From Caldilinea sp. CFX5 (GTDB lineage Bacteria; Chloroflexota; Anaerolineae; Caldilineales; Caldilineaceae), in the NCBI GenBank assembly GCA_021405325.1, contig QWII01000058.1:62001-126000 (forward strand): a stretch of DNA of 64,000 nucleotides. The letters run 5' to 3'. Position 1 is the stretch's first letter; each line of letters begins with the position of its first letter. Shown in pieces: positions 56,609 through 64,000 of the stretch. The notes below the pieces were generated by a model. It ran no database searches. It was not told where the DNA came from and was given only the letters and a program-made list of their open reading frames with translations. The position numbers and the translations under genes are program-made.

Positions 56609-57877
56609 ATGCAAAAAGCTAACCTGTCTATGTACGCGCCTTTGCGTTTCGGCGCGTTCTTGAGCATAATACTGTTTCTCCTGGTCGCTTGCAGCGGTCC
56701 AATTACGCCACTCTTGCGCGATCCCGCCGATGCGGCGAATAGCCAGGCATTGGGGGCGCCGCCGCCGACGGCCACAGTTGCCTTTGAGCCGGAAGGGGTC
56801 ACGCTGGCGCTGGAGACCGTGGTGGAAGATCTCGATTCGCCCCTTTTTGTCACCCATGCCGGCGATGGCAGCGGGCGGCTCTTTGTGCTGGAAAAAGAAG
56901 GGACGATTCGCATTGTGGCTGATGATGCGTTGGTGGAGAACCCTTTTCTCGATATTACCGACCGCGTGCGCAGCAGCGCCAATGAGCAAGGCTTGTTAGG
57001 CTTGGCATTTGCGCCCAACTATACGGAGAGCGGTTTCTTTTTTGTCAACTATACCGATGACGATGGTAACACGATGGTGTCGCGGTTTCAGGTGACAACC
57101 GACAATACCGACCAGGCTGATCCGGCCAGCGAGTTTGTTATCTTGCAAATCGAGCAGCCGGCCTCTAACCACAATGGCGGCATGATCGCCTTTGGGCCTG
57201 ACGGCTACCTCTATATCGGCATGGGGGACGGCGGCGGCAGCGGGGATCGTTACGGAAATGGGCAAAACCCGGAGACGCTGTTGGGCAAGCTGTTGCGCAT
57301 TGATGTCACCAGTGAGCCAGAGCAACCCTATGTCATCCCCGCCGACAATCCGTGGGTGGCGCAGGATTGGAATGGCGTCGATGTGCGTGACGAAATCTGG
57401 GCTGTCGGGCTGCGCAACCCCTGGCGCTTTAGCTTCGATCGCGCCAACGGCGACCTTTGGATCGGCGATGTGGGGCAGAATCAGTATGAAGAAATTCATT
57501 ACACTCCTGCCGGCCATCCGGGCGGCCTTAACTACGGTTGGCCGATCTTAGAGGCCAGCGCCTGTTATAGCAACGGCGATGATTGTGAAAAGGCCGGGCT
57601 AGAACTGCCGGTAGCGGAGTATAGCCACAGCGGCCATTGCTCAGTGACGGGCGGGTATGTCTATCGCGGTGAACAATTCCCGGCCCTGCAAGGGGTCTAC
57701 CTCTTTGGCGATTATTGCAGCGGGGTGATCTGGGGAAGCTGGTTTGCCGACGGTTGGCAGAGTGCCGAGTTGTTGGACAGTGATGTTTCCTTGAGTTCCT
57801 TTGGTGAGGACGAAGCCGGTGAACTCTATGTCACCAACCTGTCCACAGGCGTTCTCAGCCGCCTTGTTGTCGAATGA
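56609..57877 (+). CDS. PQQ-type sugar (sorbosone/glucose) dehydrogenase lipoprotein
   Basis: 422 residues; GAGGAG precedes the ATG. Lipobox LLVAC (Cys28). The beta-propeller of soluble glucose dehydrogenase type: NEQGLLGLAFAPNY, SNHNGGMIAFGPDGYLYIGMGDGG (catalytic His in NHNGG), RNPWRFSFDRANGDLWIGDVGQN, and GGYVYRGEQFPALQGVYLFGDYCSG near the end. It would oxidise an aldose or related compound outside the membrane with PQQ or remain a propeller scaffold; PQQ genes are not in the window. Confidence 0.85.
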   Translation: MQKANLSMYAPLRFGAFLSIILFLLVACSGPITPLLRDPADAANSQALGAPPPTATVAFEPEGVTLALETVVEDLDSPLFVTHAGDGSGRLFVLEKEGTIRIVADDALVENPFLDITDRVRSSANEQGLLGLAFAPNYTESGFFFVNYTDDDGNTMVSRFQVTTDNTDQADPASEFVILQIEQPASNHNGGMIAFGPDGYLYIGMGDGGGSGDRYGNGQNPETLLGKLLRIDVTSEPEQPYVIPADNPWVAQDWNGVDVRDEIWAVGLRNPWRFSFDRANGDLWIGDVGQNQYEEIHYTPAGHPGGLNYGWPILEASACYSNGDDCEKAGLELPVAEYSHSGHCSVTGGYVYRGEQFPALQGVYLFGDYCSGVIWGSWFADGWQSAELLDSDVSLSSFGEDEAGELYVTNLSTGVLSRLVVE

Positions 57878-57887
57878 TCGCGAAGTG

Positions 57888-59408
57888 ATGATGATTTTGG
57901 GCAACTTATCTGGTATGCTACGGCTTGTGCTGTTGTTCGCATTTGTTTGTGGACTTTTCTACCTTCTCTTCCTGGTTAGGATGGCGCAGAAGGGACAAAG
58001 CGCAGCAAACGCCCCTTATCACCGCTCTTTGCCGACCGTTGTGAGCACACAGACAACCGATCGACCCACAGCAGATGGTCAGAACGAGAGAGGTAGCTTG
58101 GGTGAGAATACAACCACGACGACTGTCGGCAACGTGGTTGACATGACCGAAGACTACAAAGCGCTGGGGTACACCGATAATCGCAAACTTGTCCGTGACG
58201 ACGATGGGAATCTTTATGTCGCCTATCGCAAGAAATGGCAGGGGCAATATCGCATCTTTATCGCCAAGTCAACCGACCAGGGCAAACAGTGGAACGTGTT
58301 AAACAGGAATAAACCGATTGAAGAGGTAGGTGATTACACCCAACGGGTCCCTTCCTTCGCCATCGGACGCAATCGCAAAGATGATGGTAACTTTCTCCAT
58401 TTGGTCTGGTATGGCAATGATCAGGAGCATCGGGGGAACGAACGGCAGATCAAGTATCTACGCCTGACCACCGCCGGCAAACGCTCTGCCGATGCTTGCT
58501 GCGACCTCAACGTCAATGTCGCCGGTTATGCAGGGCAGCGCCTCTGGCAGGAACATCCCGCCATTTATGTCAATGGCTCGAATGTTTACATTGTTTGGGA
58601 AGGGCGCGACGCCACGACCACCAATGCCAAGATCAAATTTGTGCGGTCAACCGACTTTGGTCGCACCTGGAGTGAACCGCTCGATATTGCCCCTTCCGAA
58701 CGCATTAACTTTAGTCGTCCCACGCTGGCGGTCGCCTATCAGGGTGAAGAACGGCAACTCTATGTCGTTGCCTATGGGGAAAGCCAAAAGATCGCCCAGA
58801 TCTACTGGAGTCGCTCCCTGGACAATGGCGATAGTTGGACAGAATGGCAGGCAGTCTCCCCCAGTCCGCGTGACCAGCGCCATGTGACGATGGCGCGTGA
58901 TGCAAGCGACAAACTCCACCTTGTCTGGCGGGAAGCAACCGCGACCCAAACCACGGTTTTACGCTATCGCGTCTTTGATCCGGCGCTTGCCGATGGCGCC
59001 GGGAACTGGGTGGCCGCCACCGAAACGATTGCCACGCGTAACGGCGCCTGCCTCTTTTTTCCTAGCGTTGCGCTTGATGAGAATGAGCAAGTGTGGGTCG
59101 TCTGGACAGAAAGCCGCGATTGCCATACCGTCCCCAGCGATGATCCAACTAGTGGGCAGATCAGCTATCGCGTTAGGTCAGCAACGGGACAGTGGGGCGC
59201 GCCCACCCCGTTGACGGCTGGGGGCGAACACCTCTATGCCAGCTTCCGTAGCACCCATACGCCCAGCAGCACAATGATGGATTTGGTCTGGCTGGATGTC
59301 ACCGACTGCGCTAAAATACAAGACCCTACTGAACAACAAGAGGCGAATGCGGAAAAAGATACCACCGCACAGATTGCCTGTGTGATCCGGTATACAAGCC
59401 TGCCCTAA
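57888..59408 (+). CDS. anchored Asp-box (sialidase-like) propeller protein
   Basis: 506 residues from ATG 57888 (or 57891), starting 11 bp after the previous stop. A membrane helix (about 9-30), a Thr-rich stalk, then a propeller with Asp-boxes: STDQGKQW, STDFGRTW and SLDNGDSW. The catalytic Arg triad, Glu and Tyr of true sialidases were not identified, so enzymatic activity is not claimed. Possibly a glycan-binding surface protein co-transcribed with the dehydrogenase. Confidence 0.7.
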   Translation: MMILGNLSGMLRLVLLFAFVCGLFYLLFLVRMAQKGQSAANAPYHRSLPTVVSTQTTDRPTADGQNERGSLGENTTTTTVGNVVDMTEDYKALGYTDNRKLVRDDDGNLYVAYRKKWQGQYRIFIAKSTDQGKQWNVLNRNKPIEEVGDYTQRVPSFAIGRNRKDDGNFLHLVWYGNDQEHRGNERQIKYLRLTTAGKRSADACCDLNVNVAGYAGQRLWQEHPAIYVNGSNVYIVWEGRDATTTNAKIKFVRSTDFGRTWSEPLDIAPSERINFSRPTLAVAYQGEERQLYVVAYGESQKIAQIYWSRSLDNGDSWTEWQAVSPSPRDQRHVTMARDASDKLHLVWREATATQTTVLRYRVFDPALADGAGNWVAATETIATRNGACLFFPSVALDENEQVWVVWTESRDCHTVPSDDPTSGQISYRVRSATGQWGAPTPLTAGGEHLYASFRSTHTPSSTMMDLVWLDVTDCAKIQDPTEQQEANAEKDTTAQIACVIRYTSLP

Positions 59409-59486
59409 CTTGATAAGCCAGCACCGGAAGTTTACACCAATTTGACTGTTTTCCGCTCGCTTCCATGTATATAGTATGGAGAAAAA

Positions 59487-59561
<75 letters not shown>

Positions 59562-59673
59562 AGGTAGTCCAAAGTCTGTAGTCCAAAGTCCAGGGTCAGC
59601 AAAGGTGCACTGTTTATGAAAGCTGGGATGGTTGACTTCGGACTGTGGACTTATCGACTGAGGACTGAATTAG

Positions 59674-59744
59674 AGCGGGTGGCGGGAATCGAACCCGCGT
59701 GATCGGCTTGGAAGGCCGAGGCTTTACCCCTAAGCTACACCCGC
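59674..59744 (-). tRNA. tRNA-Gly (TCC)
   Basis: Acceptor GCGGGTG/CACCCGC, anticodon loop CTTCCAA, T arm GGGTTCGATTCCC. 71 bases. Separated from the first tRNA by GGACT/AGTCC repeat words (59564-59669). Confidence 0.92.
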
Positions 59745-59752
59745 GTGAATAA

Positions 59753-59829
59753 TTAATGGAGAATAATTAATTCCTAATTGTTAATGATCCTGCCGGCAGG
59801 ATCATTAACAATTAAAGATTCTCCATTAA
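59753..59829. repeat. A/T-rich palindrome between tRNA-Gly and tRNA-Pro
   Basis: TTAATGGAGAATAATTAATT..CAGGATCATT pairs with its complement; the centre is CCTGCCGGCAGG. Confidence 0.8.
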
Positions 59830-59841
59830 CTATTACTCTGG

Positions 59842-59914
<73 letters not shown>

Positions 59915-59976
59915 ATCATCTGTTATTGTAACGAAAAGTTGGGAATTGGTCAAACCGCGTGAGGGACGGAAGACAA

Positions 59977-60084
59977 GTAGATAGGTAGACAGGTACACAG
60001 GTACACAGGTACACAGGTACACAGGGAAATAGGACGTATCTACCTGTCTACCTGTCTACCTATCTACCTATCTACCTATCTACC
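59977..60084. repeat. GTAGACAGGT palindrome with 8-bp tandem words
   Basis: Left half GTAGATAGGTAGACAGG and four AGGTACAC units, right half CCTGTCTACC and TATCTACC units. Same family as 7674-7747. The stop codon of the next gene is in its right end. Confidence 0.8.
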
Positions 60085-61975
60085 GGATCCACTGAATATC
60101 CTGCCCCAGCCAATTGTCAAAGTTGCCGGTGATGGGGGCGACGGGGACGGCGTTGCCGCCGGCCAGAGGGACGGCCCAGAGTTGCCAGCCGCCGCTGCGG
60201 TTGCTGACAAAGGCAACCCAAGCGCCATCCGGGCTGACGGTGGGCAGGCCGTCAATGGCGGGGGCGGTGGTCAGGCGTAAGACCTGGTCGGTGGTGGCAT
60301 CGACACGATAGATTTCAAAGTTGCCGTCGCGACCGTCACTCATAAAGACGACGTAGCGGCCATCAGGCGACCAGGCGGGGCGATTGTCGGCAGAGATGGT
60401 GGTCAAGGGGGTGCGATTGCCGCCGGCGAGGTCAATTGTCCAGATGCCGCAACGGTTGCCGGTGTCGTCGCAGCCGCGGAAGGCAATGGTATCCTGAAAG
60501 GGGTGCCAGTCGGGCGCTTCACCGATGCTCAGTGTGGTTGTCTCCCCATTATCTTCGGCCCACGCCATGTAAATCCGCCAGATCCGATCCCCTTCGCGAT
60601 TGCTGGCAAAGGCGATGCGGTTGCTCTGCGGGTTCCAGGTCGGCAGGCTGTCTTCGGCATAGGTGGTAAAGCGCAAAAGCAGATTGGTGGCCGGGTCCCA
60701 AGCGCTAATGCCCGCCATGTCGTTGCGCATGTTACGAAAGACCAGCCGTTGACCATCCTGGCGCATGGCCGGCTGCATGGCATCTTCGCGCAAAACCGTT
60801 GCGGCGCCGCCGGTGACACTCTGTTGCATAATGCGGTTGCGACTGGTGGTGACATCAGCCGCCGAGTAAATGATCGAACCGCGGCCCAACGCGCCAGGCG
60901 CAACCGCATTGACAGCCGGCGCCGTGGGTGTCATCGCTTCGGCAACGGCGGTGGTGGTGGCGCCAGGGGTGGCGCTGCTCACAGTCGCCGTGCTGGTGGC
61001 GCCGGCGGCGACCGACGCGGGATCAGTACAGGCGGCTTGATATTGGTCACGTTCGGCAACCAGGCCGGGCGTGATGTCAATGGCAATGGCTTCGGTTAAC
61101 AAGTTGGCGGCTTCGCACCAGGCCCGCTCATCCCCCTGTTGGGCGCCATAGGTGAGCAGCGCTTCATGAAAGCGCTCCTTGATGTCCCGGTAATCCGGTT
61201 CTTCGGCGTAGAGATTGCGCAGCAGCAATGTCGAGCGCGCCCAGTCAACACCGCTATAGGTCAGCACTTCGAGATAGTCGGCAATCAATTGCCGCTCTTT
61301 GCGCACTTCGTCCGCATTGGGATCAAGCGCTAACGCTTCGTCATAAAGCGTGAGCGCTTCTTCCAGTTTATTCTGATTATCCTTTTCCGATGCCAGGTTG
61401 ATATAGGCGGTGAAAAGGAGTTCGTTCACCCGCGTGGCGGCATAGGCGGCATTGCGGCGGCGGATCACCAACAACTGCTCAACGCTCTCGGCCCAACGCC
61501 CCGCACTGTAAGCAGCCTCGGCTTGCGCCATCAACTGGCTTACATCGTTGGTGGGGGTAGTTGCCGTTGGCAAGGGAGTGTTGGTGGACGCGGCAGCCGG
61601 GATTACGGCAGTGGTCGGCGGGGTGATGGCCTGGGCGACTGGTGCGCTTTCGCTGATAGGATTGGTCGCGGTCATGGTCACTGGCCCTAATTGCTGAATT
61701 TGGGTCAGACCATTTAAGGCTGCGCTATTGTTGGCGTCCAGAACGAGAACTTCTTCATAAGCGGCACGCGCCGCCGCAAACTCACCAGCGGAGTGAGCTT
61801 CAAAGGCGCGCTGGAGGGTCAAGCCGATTTGTTGGCGACGCTTAATTTCTAATTGTTGTTGACCGGCGCGCACGCCCAGCACCAGCGCCAGCAGCAGCAA
61901 AACGCCGGCTAATAGGGTGATCGTGGTGCAGAGCCAAAGCGCCCAGGTCGGAAAACGGGTTGCCAGATTACGCAT
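60080..61975 (-). CDS. membrane-anchored TPR / TolB-like propeller protein
   Basis: 631 residues from ATG 61975 (a TTG at 61984 is also open). One membrane helix (about 12-35), a short TPR-like region (about 45-95 and 145-275: AAYSAGRWAESVEQLLV, LEEALTLYDEALALDP), a Thr/Ala/Pro linker (about 330-365), then PD40-type repeats (about 375-625: WNPQSNRIAFASNREGD, AWSPDGRYVVFMSDGRDGN, TVSPDGAWVAFVSNRSGG). TolB-like propellers bind protein partners or glycans. It follows the DUF5107 gene by 24 bp and is likely co-transcribed. Confidence 0.8.
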   Translation of the reverse strand: MRNLATRFPTWALWLCTTITLLAGVLLLLALVLGVRAGQQQLEIKRRQQIGLTLQRAFEAHSAGEFAAARAAYEEVLVLDANNSAALNGLTQIQQLGPVTMTATNPISESAPVAQAITPPTTAVIPAAASTNTPLPTATTPTNDVSQLMAQAEAAYSAGRWAESVEQLLVIRRRNAAYAATRVNELLFTAYINLASEKDNQNKLEEALTLYDEALALDPNADEVRKERQLIADYLEVLTYSGVDWARSTLLLRNLYAEEPDYRDIKERFHEALLTYGAQQGDERAWCEAANLLTEAIAIDITPGLVAERDQYQAACTDPASVAAGATSTATVSSATPGATTTAVAEAMTPTAPAVNAVAPGALGRGSIIYSAADVTTSRNRIMQQSVTGGAATVLREDAMQPAMRQDGQRLVFRNMRNDMAGISAWDPATNLLLRFTTYAEDSLPTWNPQSNRIAFASNREGDRIWRIYMAWAEDNGETTTLSIGEAPDWHPFQDTIAFRGCDDTGNRCGIWTIDLAGGNRTPLTTISADNRPAWSPDGRYVVFMSDGRDGNFEIYRVDATTDQVLRLTTAPAIDGLPTVSPDGAWVAFVSNRSGGWQLWAVPLAGGNAVPVAPITGNFDNWLGQDIQWIR

Positions 61976-61999
61976 GATTATCAATCAATCGATTTGCCA

Positions 62000-63631
62000 T
62001 CATTGTCCTTGGGATAATGGATAGCGCAAGAGTGGTCGGCCCGCGCTGTCTTGCACTGCCAGTGTCGCCGTGCCAGCCGTTGACGCCGCCGGTAACAGGC
62101 CGCGATAGGGTGCATCGGGTTGCGCCTGGAACGGCAAACTTTTCTGCGCCACGCCATCGACCAGGTAGACCAACTGACCATCCAGGGGTCGGGTGGCATA
62201 GAGGCTGATCGACAATTGTTTTGCTTGCGCTTCTACAGCCAGGGCAACAAGCTCATTAGCGGCGGTCAGGTCGCCAATGCCTGTCACGGGATACCAGACC
62301 TCGCGCCAACTGATCTGACCATTGGGCGGCAACCGATATTGGTCGCTAAAGGTCGGCGTCAGACCACCATGTAACTCCACATAGCTCGAATCATCATCAG
62401 TAAAGTTATCACTCGTCAGTCGATCCTGCCAGCCCAAGGCGAAGACCTTACTCCCGCGCATGGTTTCAGCGGGAAAGATGCGCACGGCGCCGGCATCATA
62501 GGTCGGATCATAGACGCCGACAAAGGGGCCGTGGGCGGCCGGCGCTTCGAAGAAGCCAAGATATTGCCGGAAATTGCCCAACCGGCTCAAGTCGCGCCGG
62601 GCGTAAATCGGCCAGGCAAAGGGATCACCGGGCTGGGGCAGCGCCGGATCGTTGGTGCTGTGCAGCGTCATCCGGTCAGCAGGGAGGACAAAGCGGAGAT
62701 CCGCACTGGGTCGTTTACCAGTGCCGGGGGCGAGCATGGCATCGTGCCAGAAGCTAAAGGCCAGCTTTTGGTCGGTGAGGTTGCTCAACGTCGGTTCGAT
62801 CTCAAAGCTGGCCGCGCCGGCGCGCAGGGAGATCGTGATACTGGCGTTGAGAAAACGCCCATCGCGCGGGGTGAAGACCGTCACCGCCACCAGATCTTCG
62901 CTATAGGGCAGCGGAATGTACCCCCATGGTGTTCCCCAGTCATAGCCATGTTCGATGACCGGCAGGCTCCATTCCAGGCCGCCCAACGCTAGCCACCCCT
63001 TTTGGTGTTCAATGCCCCAGTGGGTTGGTTTGACCACACTGTTTTGATAGAACATGGGCTGGCCGGTTGGTTTGTGAATGACTTGCCAGATCCGCCCGCC
63101 CAATTCGGGCAGGATTGTCACCTTGAGATAGGCATTTTCCAGCACGAGCAAGCGATAGGTGCGGGGCGTCGGCTTGGGCGCTTCCTGGCGGAACCGCTCG
63201 ACATCAAAGCGCTTATAGGGCCAGTTGTAGATGGGGTCAACTACGTCGGTCTGATAGCGTTCTAGGGGATAGGTAGGTAGCACTACCTGTTCTTCGTAAA
63301 AGACGACCGTGCCAACAGGGGCCGGCGCCGGCGCTGATTCATCGCTGCCGGTCTCTGCGGCTGCCGCTGTCGGCGTGGCCGTTGGCACGGTGGCGGTTGA
63401 CGCCGGGGGGGGCGTTGCGGTTGCGTTCTGGGCGGCCGGTGTAGCTGTCGGCGCAACCGACGTTGGTGTAGGCGCCGCTGGGGTTACCGCCGTTGGTGCA
63501 AGAACAGTGGGGGTGAAACTCGACTCGATCGATACGGATGTTGAAAGCGGCAGGCAGCCGGTCAAAGCCAGCCAGCCACAAAAAAGGGCGCACACAAGGG
63601 CGCCGGCATGTACTTTATTCATGGGGGCCAT
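62000..63631 (-). CDS. DUF5107 lipoprotein
   Basis: 543 residues from ATG 63631 (63622 is possible and could be leaderless). Signal with lipobox LTGC (Cys about 26), long Thr/Pro/Ala stalk (about 38-100), then a galactose-mutarotase-like beta-sandwich of DUF5107 type: YLKVTILPELGGRIWQVI, WGIEHQKGWLALGGLEWSLPV, TPWGYIP, and EVWYPVTGIGDL. The fold binds sugars; catalytic residues cannot be assigned. It may display a glycan-binding domain outside the cell with the TolB-like partner. Confidence 0.8.
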   Translation of the reverse strand: MAPMNKVHAGALVCALFCGWLALTGCLPLSTSVSIESSFTPTVLAPTAVTPAAPTPTSVAPTATPAAQNATATPPPASTATVPTATPTAAAAETGSDESAPAPAPVGTVVFYEEQVVLPTYPLERYQTDVVDPIYNWPYKRFDVERFRQEAPKPTPRTYRLLVLENAYLKVTILPELGGRIWQVIHKPTGQPMFYQNSVVKPTHWGIEHQKGWLALGGLEWSLPVIEHGYDWGTPWGYIPLPYSEDLVAVTVFTPRDGRFLNASITISLRAGAASFEIEPTLSNLTDQKLAFSFWHDAMLAPGTGKRPSADLRFVLPADRMTLHSTNDPALPQPGDPFAWPIYARRDLSRLGNFRQYLGFFEAPAAHGPFVGVYDPTYDAGAVRIFPAETMRGSKVFALGWQDRLTSDNFTDDDSSYVELHGGLTPTFSDQYRLPPNGQISWREVWYPVTGIGDLTAANELVALAVEAQAKQLSISLYATRPLDGQLVYLVDGVAQKSLPFQAQPDAPYRGLLPAASTAGTATLAVQDSAGRPLLRYPLSQGQ

Positions 63632-63658
63632 TATACATCGTTCTCCCAAAAGACACAA
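63630..63658 (-). promoter_or_regulatory. promoter of the DUF5107 gene
   Basis: TATAAT (63630-63635) and TTGTGT (63653-63658), spacing 17, minus strand. The -10 overlaps the ATG at 63631, so transcription would start close to ATG 63622. Confidence 0.5.
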
Positions 63659-63899
63659 TGATTAGGGGGTGACGGGTTACATCCACGCCGATGCCGCGTT
63701 GAAACCTGGTTGTAGCCGGCGCCGCCGACAGACAGCGGACTTGGCGAAAATGTTATCCGCCCTACACGCTTTGCTGCCCAGAATCGGTATGATGGAAAAG
63801 CGCAAAAAAGGAAGCAAGTTTGGTCTTCTTCAAGAATATTCTATCTAATAGCACGCCGCCTTAATGCCCCTTGCTTGTTGAGCGATAGTGAGTGAAACT

Positions 63900-64000
63900 A
63901 TGAAACGTGAAATTCAGGTTGCCCTTGCTTGGGCCTTTTTGATTACACTGGGATTGGGGGCGCTCATTCTGCTAGGGTCGCGCAATCTGGCGCACTTTGA
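63900..64000 (+). CDS. start of a membrane protein (cut by window end)
   Basis: ATG 63900 (or GTG 63888). First 33 residues: MKREIQ, a membrane helix (about 7-27: VALAWAFLITLGLGALILLG), then SRNLAHF. Family cannot be told. Confidence 0.55.
   Translation, partial: MKREIQVALAWAFLITLGLGALILLGSRNLAHF

Overview
The window looks like chromosome of a Chloroflexota bacterium, probably from the Anaerolineae/Caldilineae side. This is inferred from gene style, not from a marker gene: Thr/Pro-rich linkers in lipoproteins and an anti-sigma factor, DUF917/hydantoinase operons, a DUF5107 lipoprotein, TolB-like propellers, GT-C-like membrane proteins, a pyrophosphate-type phosphofructokinase, and very many long palindromes between genes. 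There is no rRNA, CRISPR array, prophage or complete insertion sequence. Base composition is moderately GC-rich except for an A/T-rich patch at about 44.3-47.0 kb.

Layout. 0-8 kb: an internally deleted Uma2-type protein, an ArsR/AHSA1 pair, an acyltransferase, a glycolytic pair (class II aldolase and PPi-type phosphofructokinase) and a metallo-beta-lactamase-fold protein. 8-18 kb: envelope and polysaccharide genes (a GT-C-like protein with an 8-bp repeat tract, a Gfo/Idh/MocA dehydrogenase, a DegT aminotransferase, a polyprenyl-phosphate-type glycosyltransferase, an acetyltransferase, an FAD oxidoreductase), interrupted by an Rpn-family nuclease. 18-25 kb: a minus-strand extracytoplasmic redox set (MsrQ-like cytochrome, intradiol-dioxygenase-like lipoprotein, YtkA/cytochrome c fusion) behind an ECF sigma/anti-sigma pair, then a methyltransferase and another membrane protein. 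25-34 kb: a phosphodiesterase and a minus-strand operon hyuA-type, Gfo/Idh/MocA, DUF917, DUF917, with a frameshifted toxin-antitoxin-like pair between the two DUF917 genes. 32-38 kb: a defence-like or selfish patch (DUF234 ATPase, HNH nuclease pseudogene, small antitoxin-like genes, SAP-FGE protein, orphan XisI). 38-44 kb: alcohol dehydrogenase, amidase, acylphosphatase, uvrB and PPK2. 44-48 kb: A/T-rich secreted metzincin, exported partner and LuxR-type regulator, then a PD-(D/E)XK/antitoxin-like cassette between direct repeats. 48-56 kb: a NYN/LOTUS RNase-like protein, dnaK-grpE-dnaJ and gatB. 56-64 kb: a secreted PQQ-type sugar dehydrogenase, an Asp-box propeller protein, three tRNA genes, a TPR/TolB protein, a DUF5107 lipoprotein and the start of a membrane protein.

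The most interesting points are: (1) a SAP-FGE fusion whose C-terminus and 3' flank resemble a diversity-generating retroelement target, although no reverse transcriptase or template repeat is visible; (2) two small proteins that look like families with the core cut out in frame; (3) an out-of-frame-length (8-bp) tandem repeat inside a large membrane-protein gene, a candidate phase-variation tract; (4) a LexA-type palindrome at the uvrB promoter; (5) a multi-family set of long palindromes at a large share of gene boundaries. All functional calls are by eye from motifs; no database search was run.
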